The notes beneath the pieces are model-generated. The model saw only the letters and a list, made by a program, of their open reading frames with translations. It was not told the origin of the DNA and ran no database searches. From Corynebacterium pelargi (lineage in GTDB: Bacteria > Actinomycetota > Actinomycetes > Mycobacteriales > Mycobacteriaceae): DNA of 64,000 nt. The first letter of the stretch is position 1; each line of letters starts with the position of its first letter. Where the stretch lies: positions 310,001-374,000 of the forward strand of contig NZ_BMCX01000003.1 of the NCBI RefSeq assembly GCF_014635485.1, read 5' to 3'. Shown piece by piece: positions 1-7,962 of this stretch. The position numbers and the translations under genes were made by a program.

Positions 1-358
1 TACCAAGAATGATCGAAGGAATGGCCCAGGCCATGCGGGATACATCGATAGGCTGCGGATCGGGCAAACGTAGCGCCAGGCTACGCGGCGCGCAGTAGCG
101 ATAGGCGGGAGCCAGCACGAACACCCAGCTCATCCACAACGCCATGCCTAGCGGCAGATTGAACAGCCACACCCCGAAAAAGCTGTGGGCGTCTGTATAT
201 GTCCAGGGCATGCGGTAGAAGGGGTTAATAAACATCACCGCGTCTGGCACGAGCGCACCGATGACCATCGCCGAGGTGATAAGTCGCAGCTTGGACTGCT
301 GCAAGCACGGTCGCTTGAATGCCGCGACTGCAATGGGATGGGCAAGGGTGTATGGCAC
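1..358 (-). CDS. DUF4184 family membrane protein, 5' part only
   Basis: The reading frame is open from the left edge of the window to a GTG at 356-358 and begins VPYTLAHPIAVAAFKR. This, followed by the GALVPD segment and a histidine-bearing HSFFGVWLFNLPLG stretch, is the pattern of the DUF4184 family, membrane proteins of unknown function. About 119 N-terminal residues are visible and the rest lies outside the window. No strong Shine-Dalgarno is seen before the GTG, so the start rests on the family pattern, where the protein opens with a P-[FY]-T-x-A-H-P motif. It is divergent from the next gene. The family assignment is from memory of the motif. Confidence 0.7.
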   Translation of the reverse strand, partial: MPYTLAHPIAVAAFKRPCLQQSKLRLITSAMVIGALVPDAVMFINPFYRMPWTYTDAHSFFGVWLFNLPLGMALWMSWVFVLAPAYRYCAPRSLALRLPDPQPIDVSRMAWAIPSIILG

Positions 359-466
359 CGTCGAAACAATAGTCGATATGCCAGCAACTTTGCTAAGACT
401 ACGCTGGAACTCGTGTGCATCGGGGCCGTGGTGTTGCCTCGCGTGTGGAAGAAGAAGGAGCCTGAG

Positions 467-1654
467 ATGGAACTGCCTGCACCTACCTCGCTTGAACAGA
501 TCTTGGTTGATGGATCAATCGCCCAGGCGGCAAGCAGCTATGCCCTAGCGCAGGCCTGCGATCCCTTACTCGATATCAGCTTCAACCCGGTGCCCGGTGG
601 CTACCAGGTGAAGTTTCGCTCGGAGGCAACGCAGACAGTCCTGTTTGGCGTTACCGCAGCCCGCGTTCACGGCACGCAGTGGGAGTGGTTGCAGGAATAT
701 GCCTTCGATATTCCTGAGCTTCGCGGCATCCAAGAAGGCAGCGATGCGCTGGTCAGTGCAGCGCGCACCCTCAATGGCAATGGGCCAAGCTACTTCGTGC
801 CCTTAGCCGATGGTTCCTTTGACCTCATCGTGATCAGTGATGCACTGCCCTCACTGCCTTTGGACACAGCTCTCACGGTCGGCTTAGGGGCAGTTGAACA
901 CACCCAAGACCTTCCCCGAGCGCTGATGGCCTTTGCCGCCGAGCATTCCCTGGGCTTTGAGCAACGCGGTGAGGCCATCGTTGTGGAAGATGATCAGCAG
1001 CGGGTGCAGGTAGACCTTGGCACGGGCCAGATTGCCTCCAGCATGCAGCTTGTCGACGTCCTCGCCGACGCCTTTTATTACTCCACCGAGCATCAATTGT
1101 TTTACGAAGGCCAAGGGCTTCCTCCCATCGTGGAGTACTCCCAGGCCCGTGGGGAGACCCCCTATGGCAAGGCCATGCTCATCGCCACGATCCGCGGTGG
1201 GACATTCCGCTTCTGTTTTGATCAAGCACCCGCTAAAGCGCTCCAGCAATTCGCCATTGACCAGCACATATCATCGCTCCTCAAGCCGAGCTGGGACGTG
1301 GATCAAGCCGAGGGGCTCTATTTGGAAAATGCCGCCAAACCGGTGCTTTCAAGCTGGACGCACGCATTTTGCCAACTTGATGCCGAGACCATGGGGCTGC
1401 TGTACTTCCATCACCCTTCCTCGCCACTGCCTCCTTTAAGCAAGGCGGCGGCCTTGGCCACCTTGCAAACACCGATCCCTGAAGCTTTAAACGCCAGGCG
1501 TGCCTTGGAGTTTTATGCCTCCAAGCGCGGTGCGCGCCTGCTTGCCACCGATCAGCACACCGCCGAGTTGGAGTGCGCGGATGGCCGGGTGCTGATTTCT
1601 TTTGAAGGTGATCGCATCGTCGCAGTGCACGACGCTTTCAAGATGGGCGCCTAG
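467..1654 (+). CDS. hypothetical protein, 395 aa
   Basis: I do not recognise this protein with confidence. It is about 395 residues, soluble in appearance, with no signal peptide, no membrane segment and few cysteines. An N-terminal part with the segment TQWEWLQEYAF (residues about 74-84) recalls the DUF6882 family, and the C-terminal part may repeat a similar fold; both are guesses. The ATG at 467 is chosen because AAGGAG sits at 455-460, six bases upstream. The same frame stays open further upstream to 185, but that part lies opposite the DUF4184 gene and has low-complexity arginine-rich coding. The next gene follows on the same strand after 44 bp. Confidence 0.6.
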   Translation: MELPAPTSLEQILVDGSIAQAASSYALAQACDPLLDISFNPVPGGYQVKFRSEATQTVLFGVTAARVHGTQWEWLQEYAFDIPELRGIQEGSDALVSAARTLNGNGPSYFVPLADGSFDLIVISDALPSLPLDTALTVGLGAVEHTQDLPRALMAFAAEHSLGFEQRGEAIVVEDDQQRVQVDLGTGQIASSMQLVDVLADAFYYSTEHQLFYEGQGLPPIVEYSQARGETPYGKAMLIATIRGGTFRFCFDQAPAKALQQFAIDQHISSLLKPSWDVDQAEGLYLENAAKPVLSSWTHAFCQLDAETMGLLYFHHPSSPLPPLSKAAALATLQTPIPEALNARRALEFYASKRGARLLATDQHTAELECADGRVLISFEGDRIVAVHDAFKMGA

Positions 1655-1698
1655 GCGAAGGTTTGCCCCTGGGCTAGGCCATGGTTCAAGCTGGTTCT

Positions 1699-2508
1699 AT
1701 GACTTCTTTGGTGATCGCCAGCGACATGGACGGCACGCTCCTGAACCAACAGCGCCAAATTCCTGAGCGTTTTTGGCCCGTGCTCAAGCAACTGCACTCC
1801 CTCGGCGCGGTCTTTGCACCAGCAAGCGGCAGGCAGCTTTATACCCTGCTTGAGCAGTTCGAACCGGCCGGTTTTCCCATGAGCGTGATCGCAGAAAACG
1901 GCACCGTGGTGTATCACGAAGGCGAGATCGTCTCACTGTGCACCATCGAGGCCTCCCAAGCCCACGCGGTGATCGAGGCGATGGAGTCGCAAGCAGATCA
2001 AATCGACTGGGGCTTAGTGCTCTGCCGTGCCGATGGTGCTTTTGTAACCCGGCGCGATGAGCCTTTCTTGGCGCAGTGCCAGCCCTATTACGCCCGAATG
2101 GAGATCGTTGATGATCTCCACGCCTATGTCGATGATCAGGTAGTCAAGCTGGCGATTTATAGCTTCGCGGATGCTGAAAGCATCGCAGCGCCGAAGCTGC
2201 GAGCCGCCGCACCTGGGCTCAATGTTGTCGTTTCCGGTGCCCACTGGGTCGACATCATGGATCCTGCGGCCAATAAAGGAAAGGCGCTTGAGGCTTTAGC
2301 TCAAGCGCTTGGGGTGCCAATGGAAGACACCATCGCCTTTGGTGATTACCTCAACGACACCGAATTGTTGCAAAGCGCAGGCAAGGCTTATGCCATGGAG
2401 AATGCGCACCCTCACATCAAAGAGATTGCCGATGCCCTCGCCCCCAGCAACGCCGATGAGGGCGTTGTGGAGGTGCTTCGTGGGGTCGTCGAAAAGCTAA
2501 GAGCTTAA
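1699..2508 (+). CDS. Cof-type HAD-IIB hydrolase
   Basis: A 269-residue haloacid-dehalogenase-superfamily phosphatase of the Cof/YidA type, expected to dephosphorylate small sugar or nucleotide phosphates in the cytoplasm. Motif I is SDMDGTLLN near the N terminus, giving the nucleophile and acid/base aspartates. Motif II is PASGR near residue 44, a conserved lysine falls in NKGKAL, and motif IV is FGDYLNDTELL. The C2-type cap lies between motifs II and III. The start could be ATG 1699 or ATG 1681; I prefer 1699 because family members begin just before the DxDGT motif, though neither has a good Shine-Dalgarno. Its 3' end overlaps the convergent hydratase gene by 12 bp. The substrate cannot be read from the sequence. 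Confidence 0.85.
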   Translation: MTSLVIASDMDGTLLNQQRQIPERFWPVLKQLHSLGAVFAPASGRQLYTLLEQFEPAGFPMSVIAENGTVVYHEGEIVSLCTIEASQAHAVIEAMESQADQIDWGLVLCRADGAFVTRRDEPFLAQCQPYYARMEIVDDLHAYVDDQVVKLAIYSFADAESIAAPKLRAAAPGLNVVVSGAHWVDIMDPAANKGKALEALAQALGVPMEDTIAFGDYLNDTELLQSAGKAYAMENAHPHIKEIADALAPSNADEGVVEVLRGVVEKLRA

Positions 2509-3537
2509 CAGCGACCGATAAGCTGCGGCGTCGACCTGCTCATAGCTTTGAGGCTCAAAGTGGGCGTCTTTGGTCTTATCAATGAGCACCGCGCGAACCC
2601 CCTCCTGGAAATTCGGGGTTCGGCGTAGAGCATTGCCCATAATCAGCTCATAATCCAGGGCCTGGCGGATGTCCTTTGCTTGTGCCGATGCATGGATCAG
2701 CTCCACGGCCGCCACAACCGATGTGGGACAGGTGCCCTGGAGGTGCTTGTGCACCATCTGCACGAATGCTTCATCATCGTGCTGCTGCAGTGCGGCTTCG
2801 ATCTCGCTCCAATGCGGCTGATCAAATACCGCTTGGATGGAGTCTTCGTAGCGGGCAAGCTCGGATTCCTGATCCGGAACTCCCGCATAGCGCTCGAGGG
2901 CTGCGTCAATACCTTCGGCGATGAGCTGCTGGGTGAAAGCCTCAAAGTGTTCCGAAGGCACAAAGTGGGTGGCAAAACCGGCCCAGAGCATATCGGCGGG
3001 GCTCATCCTCCAGGCGCTAATGCACAGGAATTTGGCAAGCGCAGAGGATGCGTAGCCTTTTTGGCCAACCATGTCGCTGAGCATCTTGGTGCTGCCGACG
3101 TCTGGCACAAACCCGATAAGCATTTCCGGCATGGAGGCAAAGGCACGCTCGCTGACGATGCGGTGGGAGCCGTGGGCACTGATACCGATGCCGCCGCCCA
3201 TGCACACGCCATCAATAAGCGAGATGATGGGTTTGGGATACGAGGCAAGATGATTATTCATCCGGTACTCATGTGCGAAGTACTCGTCGCCTTGTTCATG
3301 CTCGCCTTGGGCATCCAGATCATGGATGGCGCGAACATCACCTCCAGCACAGAAGCCTTTTTCTGAAGTGGAGGTGATCAGTACCTGCTGCACCGAATCA
3401 TCGTGCTCCCACTGCTGAAGTTCTTGACTCACGATGTCTACCATCGCTTGGTTCAGCGAATTCAGCGCCTTCGGGCGGTTGAGCTCAATATGGCCGGTGC
3501 CATGAGTGATATTGCTTAAAACCAGTGATTCGTTCAT
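2497..3537 (-). CDS. enoyl-CoA hydratase/isomerase family, probable 3-hydroxyisobutyryl-CoA hydrolase
   Basis: A 346-residue crotonase-fold protein. The oxyanion-hole segments are GFCAGGDVRAIHD (near residue 60) and GVCMGGGIGISAHG (near 108). The following segment, MPEMLIGFVPDVGSTKML, matches the hydrolase branch that removes CoA from 3-hydroxyisobutyryl-CoA in valine breakdown, and the length of about 350 also fits that branch rather than the 260-residue hydratases. I chose ATG 3537 because the N-terminal MNESLVLSNITHG suits the family; the frame extends seven codons further. It lies 45 bp downstream of ppk2 on the same strand, so the two may be cotranscribed. The exact substrate is an inference from subfamily motifs. 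Confidence 0.82.
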   Translation of the reverse strand: MNESLVLSNITHGTGHIELNRPKALNSLNQAMVDIVSQELQQWEHDDSVQQVLITSTSEKGFCAGGDVRAIHDLDAQGEHEQGDEYFAHEYRMNNHLASYPKPIISLIDGVCMGGGIGISAHGSHRIVSERAFASMPEMLIGFVPDVGSTKMLSDMVGQKGYASSALAKFLCISAWRMSPADMLWAGFATHFVPSEHFEAFTQQLIAEGIDAALERYAGVPDQESELARYEDSIQAVFDQPHWSEIEAALQQHDDEAFVQMVHKHLQGTCPTSVVAAVELIHASAQAKDIRQALDYELIMGNALRRTPNFQEGVRAVLIDKTKDAHFEPQSYEQVDAAAYRSLLSS

Positions 3538-3582
3538 AGCAATAGTGTTGCACACCACGCCGATCTGTGCAGCAGATCACGA

Positions 3583-4440
3583 TTAATCTTCGCGTTCGAG
3601 CTTCGCCGCCACATCGGGAACATAACGGAAATCCTCGCGCGGTGGGCGCTCATAGTTATTGCCCTCTGGGCGCTCAGGAATTTCCGGAAGAGGACGGTCG
3701 ATCTTCTCATAGGGAATGGTGGAAAGCAGGTGAGAAATCACGTTGATCCTCGAACGCTTCTTATCTTCACTTTCCACGGTGTACCAGGGCGCGGTGGGAA
3801 TATCGGTGTGCACGAACATCTCGTCTTTTGCTCGCGAGTAGTCTTCCCAGCGAGTAATCGACTGCAGATCCATCGGCGAGAGCTTCCAGCGACGCAGCGG
3901 ATCATTCCTGCGCGACTCAAAGCGGGCAATCTGCTCCTCATCCGACACAGAGAACCAGTACTTGCGCAGCATGATGCCGTCTTCTACCAGGAGACGCTCA
4001 AAAATGGGCGCCTGGTGCAGGAAGCGACGGTATTCCTTCGAGGTACAAAAGCCCATCACGCGCTCCACACCGGCACGGTTGTACCAGGAGCGGTCGAAGA
4101 TCACGATCTCGCCGGCGGTCGGAAGCTTTTCCACATAGCGCTGGAAATACCACTGGCCTTGTTCGCGGGAGTTCGGCGCAGGCAAGGCTTCAATGCGGCA
4201 GGTACGAGGGTTGAGGTACTGCGTGATGCGCTTGATGGCAGATCCCTTACCTGCGGCATCACGGCCTTCCATAATGATCACCACGCGAGCGCCAGTTTCC
4301 ACCACCCACTGCTGCATATCAACCAGTTCTGCCTGGAGGCGCTTGAGCTCTTTCTCATAGGCCTTTTTATTCAGCTTTTTGGGTTTGACGTGCTGATCTT
4401 CCGTCGCATTATTCGACTTCTTGGAATCCTTTTTTGCCAT
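3583..4440 (-). CDS. ppk2: polyphosphate kinase 2 (PPK2)
   Basis: A 285-residue PPK2-family kinase that transfers phosphate between polyphosphate and nucleoside di- or triphosphates. The P-loop EGRDAAGKGS is at residues 58-67 and the Walker B/lid segment IVIFDRSWYNRAGVE at about 112-126, both diagnostic. The single-domain length fits class I PPK2. A lysine-rich, probably disordered stretch makes up the first 30 residues. It starts at ATG 4440, with the hydratase gene downstream in the same direction. Corynebacteria store polyphosphate granules and carry two PPK2 paralogues; which one this is cannot be decided here. The family call is secure and the nucleotide preference is not. Confidence 0.93.
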   Translation of the reverse strand: MAKKDSKKSNNATEDQHVKPKKLNKKAYEKELKRLQAELVDMQQWVVETGARVVIIMEGRDAAGKGSAIKRITQYLNPRTCRIEALPAPNSREQGQWYFQRYVEKLPTAGEIVIFDRSWYNRAGVERVMGFCTSKEYRRFLHQAPIFERLLVEDGIMLRKYWFSVSDEEQIARFESRRNDPLRRWKLSPMDLQSITRWEDYSRAKDEMFVHTDIPTAPWYTVESEDKKRSRINVISHLLSTIPYEKIDRPLPEIPERPEGNNYERPPREDFRYVPDVAAKLERED

Positions 4441-4510
4441 GTTTCCAATCTACCGCGCACCACAGCTCTGCATCGTGGGCATCACTTATGCAATAAAAAG
4501 AATGCAGAGC

Positions 4511-4554
4511 AACAGCAGGCCCTCACCCCAATGCGGGGGCGAGGGCCTGCTGTT
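4511..4554 (-). terminator. intrinsic terminator after the ABM monooxygenase gene
   Basis: A perfect 14-bp stem (4511-4524 with 4541-4554) encloses a 16-nt loop that can itself pair CCCC with GGGG. Read on the minus strand it lies 12 bp past the stop at 4566 and is followed by a T-rich stretch (complement of 4490-4503), so it should end transcription before ppk2. Confidence 0.85.
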
Positions 4555-4565
4555 AGGCGTTGAAG

Positions 4566-4898
4566 CTACTTCACGGCAAACTCATTAAGCTTGTCCCACT
4601 CGGTCTTGCCCTCGATCAAGGTGTTAATCACATCGGGGGTCTCTACGAGATACTGGGGCATCTCTTCTTGCATCTTCTTAAAGTGGTCCGAATTCACATG
4701 GGCCTCAGCGGCGTCGTCCTTGAACGCCTCGACGAGCATGAACACATTCGGCTGCTCCACTGATTGGTGCCAGACAAAAAAGAGGTTGCCCTCTTCTGCG
4801 CGGGTGGCTTCGGTGAACTCAGCCACCTTCTCCATAAAGCTATCGACGTACTCGGGTTTGACGGTATGGCGGGCGTTGATCAAAATCATGCCCGCCAT
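4566..4898 (-). CDS. antibiotic biosynthesis monooxygenase (ABM) domain protein
   Basis: A 110-residue protein with the ABM/dimeric alpha-beta barrel pattern: an N-terminal beta strand (MILINARHTVKPEYVDSF), the segment TRAEEGNLFFVWHQSVEQPNVFMLVEAFKDDAAEAHVNSDHF broken into strand-helix-strand, and a final helix. Such proteins act as cofactor-free quinol monooxygenases or as stress-related heme-interacting proteins; the histidine in the HVNSDHF segment is the usual conserved one. Two starts are possible, ATG 4898 (MAGM...) and ATG 4889 (MILI...). It is transcribed alone, ending in a strong terminator. Specific substrate is unknown. Confidence 0.8.
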   Translation of the reverse strand: MAGMILINARHTVKPEYVDSFMEKVAEFTEATRAEEGNLFFVWHQSVEQPNVFMLVEAFKDDAAEAHVNSDHFKKMQEEMPQYLVETPDVINTLIEGKTEWDKLNEFAVK

Positions 4899-4971
4899 GC
4901 TAGATCAGAAGTGCGCGACTTGCCCACAATGAACGCAAAGAACACCGCAGATCCTGGAATAATGCCAGAGT

Positions 4972-6303
4972 ATGAGCACCGAAGCTGCACCTGTGCGCCC
5001 CCAGCTAGCGATGCTGATTGCCCGCGCGCTTGGCAATGGCGCTTTTATCTTGCCGGGGCTTATCTTCGCCGCCTACGCCTTCGCTCATCCCGGAAGCGTG
5101 CACTATCTGCTTCCCTTGGTGCTCTTTGGCACCGCCGCCTATGCAGCGCCTTTTGCCCAACGGGCTTTTCAGCTTATCCACAACCCCATCGCCGGTGCCC
5201 GGATCGCTTTAAGTATCGGCGTGGTGGGAGTGCTCGGGATGCTGATTGCCAGCATCGCTGAACCTCATGGCGGGCTGAGTTGGGATATCTGCGCCATCAT
5301 CATCGGTGCCTCCATGGGACTCATCCATCCCTTGCTGGCCACCATCGCCGATGATGCTGCCCCGCAACAGCAGCAGTGGCATCACCTCATCCTGCTTGCA
5401 TTGGCAGTGCTGCTCTTATTGCTCCGGGCCACCCACCCAGCCATTGCGTGGGGTGTGCTTGCTGCGGTGCTAGCCTGCGCGCTATTGGCTGTGGCGCGCA
5501 TCGAGCTCAAACCTGGCATCGATTGGCAGCACCGAGATGCCAGCCCCTTATACGCACTGAGCACCATCGCCATGGTGCTATTTGCCTTAGGGGTGCGCCT
5601 GAGCCGCCAAACAACGATGGTGTGGGTGCTGATCGGCTCATTCTTAGCCTTGCTGGTGCTCATCGCTTTTGAAAGAAAGCTCAAAACAAAAAGCATGCCG
5701 TTGGCATTGCGCGAATCCATCGTGGCTGCAGGTATTCGCAACTTCGCCTGGTTTTTTCCGACACTGGCCTGCATTGCCATGAATAATGCCGGGCTGCTCC
5801 TTGCCGTAATCACCTGCTATGTGGGCGGCCTGGTGCTCGCGCCACGATTTGCCCACACCGGAAGTACTCGCCGCCGCGTGGTGATAGGCACCATCGGGTT
5901 CCTCATCCTGGCAGTGGCGATGCCTGGGTGGTGGATGCTGCCTGGAGTATTACTCAGTTCCTTTGGCGCGCAGCTCTTGCGTTTGCGCGCACTGCAGGCA
6001 CTGGAACAAGACCTCAGCATTCCTCGCAGCGAACGTCGCTTGGTGCTGGCTCGTTGCGAGGCCATTGGAGCACTCGGCCAGCAGTGGCTGAGCCTTGCGC
6101 TGCTTGCGCTGGGTTCGGCAGGCCTGATGCAGCAACCTGGCGCCGCCGTGAGCGCTTTTGTGTGGCACGCCGGCATTAGTGAGCAAGTGGCCACTATCTA
6201 CCAGATCGTCGCGCTGCTGATGGTGCTGTCCTTTGCCGTATGCGCGCGGCTACTACTTAGTCACGGTCGTGCTGATTCTGGCTCTCCCGCACCTGAGCAC
6301 TAA
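4972..6303 (+). CDS. polytopic membrane protein, MFS-like
   Basis: A 443-residue protein dominated by hydrophobic helices; I count about eleven or twelve candidate membrane segments, starting at FILPGLIFAAYAF. A short charged loop (ERKLKTKSMPLALRES, mid-protein) splits it into two halves, as in the major facilitator superfamily, but I do not see the canonical loop 2-3 GxxxDRxGRR motif. It could be a diverged transporter; substrate unknown. The start at ATG 4972 gives an N terminus of MSTEAAPVRPQ with a short cytoplasmic tail. Its last 47 bp overlap the end of the convergent GltB-like gene, so each stop codon lies inside the other gene. Confidence 0.7.
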   Translation: MSTEAAPVRPQLAMLIARALGNGAFILPGLIFAAYAFAHPGSVHYLLPLVLFGTAAYAAPFAQRAFQLIHNPIAGARIALSIGVVGVLGMLIASIAEPHGGLSWDICAIIIGASMGLIHPLLATIADDAAPQQQQWHHLILLALAVLLLLLRATHPAIAWGVLAAVLACALLAVARIELKPGIDWQHRDASPLYALSTIAMVLFALGVRLSRQTTMVWVLIGSFLALLVLIAFERKLKTKSMPLALRESIVAAGIRNFAWFFPTLACIAMNNAGLLLAVITCYVGGLVLAPRFAHTGSTRRRVVIGTIGFLILAVAMPGWWMLPGVLLSSFGAQLLRLRALQALEQDLSIPRSERRLVLARCEAIGALGQQWLSLALLALGSAGLMQQPGAAVSAFVWHAGISEQVATIYQIVALLMVLSFAVCARLLLSHGRADSGSPAPEH

Positions 6304-7873
6304 ATTCCTTCGCGGCTTTGCGCGATGCTCCCGAACGGATATGCGCTGCTGCCGGTTCTTGGAAGCGATCAGCATTGGCGGTTTCGAAATCCTTAGCCCA
6401 CGATTCCGAAGCCGTGCCCTCGAGGAGGGCACAAGGCTCAAGCCATTCGGCAATATCGGCGTAGGTCACCAAGTGGTACTCATCCACGCGGCGAACAACG
6501 TGGCGCGGTCCAAGCGCATCGAAATCATCCAAGCCCATGCTGGCTAAAAGGTGCATGGCTGATTCCACCGTGGCCTTTTGGTAGCGATATACGCGCTCGC
6601 CTTTATCGTCGATGTCGATGCCGTGGGCGAGCCACTTATTTTGGGTAGCAACACCGGTGGGACAACGATTGGTCTGGCATTTCTGCGCCTGGATACAGCC
6701 CACGGCCATCATCATGGGGCGAGCAGCATTGCAATAATCCGCGCCGAGTGCGAGCCGCTTAATAATGTCGTTGCCGGCGGCGACCTTTCCGGCCGCACCA
6801 ATGGCGATCTTATCGCGCAAACCGCAACCAACCAGGGCGTTTTGCACCACGATTAAGCCTTCGGAAAGGGGTGTGCCCATGTGATCTGCATACTCCCCCG
6901 GCGCGGCACCCGTGCCGCCTTCTGATCCATCGACGTGAATGAAGTCTGGGGTGATCCCCGTTTCGAGCATCGCCTTGCACATGGCCAAAAACTCCACGCG
7001 CGAACCCACGCAGAGTTTGAAGCCCACTGGCTTGCCACCGGCGAGCTTTCGCACCTTGGCAATAAACTCCATGAGCTCGCGAGGGGTAGAAAATTCCGGG
7101 TTCGCCGCCGGGGAGATGACCGACTTTCCAGGCTCAACGCCGCGGGCCTCTGCGATTTCTTCGGTGACCTTCTCGCCGGGCAATTGGCCACCCATGCCAG
7201 GCTTTGCGCCCTGAGAAAGCTTGATCAAGATGCCCTTGACGTTTTCATTAGCGGCTTTTTCTTTGAACTGCTCCGGGTCGAAGCGACCATCTTTGGTGCG
7301 GGCTCCAAAAAAGCCAGAGCCCAGCTCCCAAATCAGCGGGGCGCCATATTCGAGGTGGTATTTGCTCAGCCCGCCTTCGCCTGTTTCTTGGATAAAGCCG
7401 CCCTTTGCGGCGCCTTTATTCATGGCCAGTACGGCTCGCGAAGAAAGAGCACCGAAGCTCATCGAGGAGATATTCAGCAGTGAGGTATCGAAGGGCTGGG
7501 TGCAGTCAGGGCCACCAATACGAATGCTTGGGGCTTGTTCCATCACCGGCACCGGTGACACGGTGTGCAGGAGGTGATCGTAGCCAATCGCCTGGATATC
7601 GAGTTCTGTACCAAAGGCCGTCACGGAGTGAATACCCTTGGCGCGCTCATAAATCATCGAGCGGGTGACGCGATCGAATGGGCGGCCATCGGTATTCGAC
7701 TCCACGAAGTACTGCTGGATTTCTGGGCGAATCGACTCCAGCAGATATCGGGCATGCCCAATGACGGGGAAATTTCGCTTGATAGCGTGCTTACGCTGGC
7801 TTAGGTCCCAGGCGGCAATAGCCCCGAATGCTCCGGCAACTGTCCCGGCTGTCTTTTTGAATACTCCGGCCAT
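6257..7873 (-). CDS. FMN-binding glutamate synthase family protein (GltB-like)
   Basis: A 538-residue protein matching only the central synthase domain of glutamate synthase (Glu_synthase fold). The FMN-barrel segments SMSFGALSSRAVLAMNKGA (about 138-156), QGAKPGMGG (221-229) and FIHVDGSEGGTGAAP (311-325) are present. The cysteines C393, C399 and C404 in CIQAQKCQTNRC reproduce the C-x5-C-x4-C spacing that binds the 3Fe-4S cluster of glutamate synthase. There is no N-terminal glutaminase domain, so it is not a complete GltB; these stand-alone proteins have no settled reaction. A hydrophobic, glycine-rich N terminus (TAGTVAGAFGAIAAW) may be a membrane anchor. The start is ATG 7873. Confidence 0.85.
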   Translation of the reverse strand: MAGVFKKTAGTVAGAFGAIAAWDLSQRKHAIKRNFPVIGHARYLLESIRPEIQQYFVESNTDGRPFDRVTRSMIYERAKGIHSVTAFGTELDIQAIGYDHLLHTVSPVPVMEQAPSIRIGGPDCTQPFDTSLLNISSMSFGALSSRAVLAMNKGAAKGGFIQETGEGGLSKYHLEYGAPLIWELGSGFFGARTKDGRFDPEQFKEKAANENVKGILIKLSQGAKPGMGGQLPGEKVTEEIAEARGVEPGKSVISPAANPEFSTPRELMEFIAKVRKLAGGKPVGFKLCVGSRVEFLAMCKAMLETGITPDFIHVDGSEGGTGAAPGEYADHMGTPLSEGLIVVQNALVGCGLRDKIAIGAAGKVAAGNDIIKRLALGADYCNAARPMMMAVGCIQAQKCQTNRCPTGVATQNKWLAHGIDIDDKGERVYRYQKATVESAMHLLASMGLDDFDALGPRHVVRRVDEYHLVTYADIAEWLEPCALLEGTASESWAKDFETANADRFQEPAAAHIRSGASRKAAKEFSAQVRESQNQHDRD

Positions 7874-7962
7874 TTCGAGTGCTCTTTTCTACTCCCGAAT
7901 TTCCTCTCGCCCCGAGGACGAACTCGAAGCGCGAGCTGACACCACCGAGAATACCCAGATTC

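Noticed and set aside
185..466. Upstream extension of the 395-aa hypothetical gene
   Set aside because: It lies opposite the DUF4184 frame, has arginine-rich non-protein-like composition, and a good ribosome binding site marks ATG 467.
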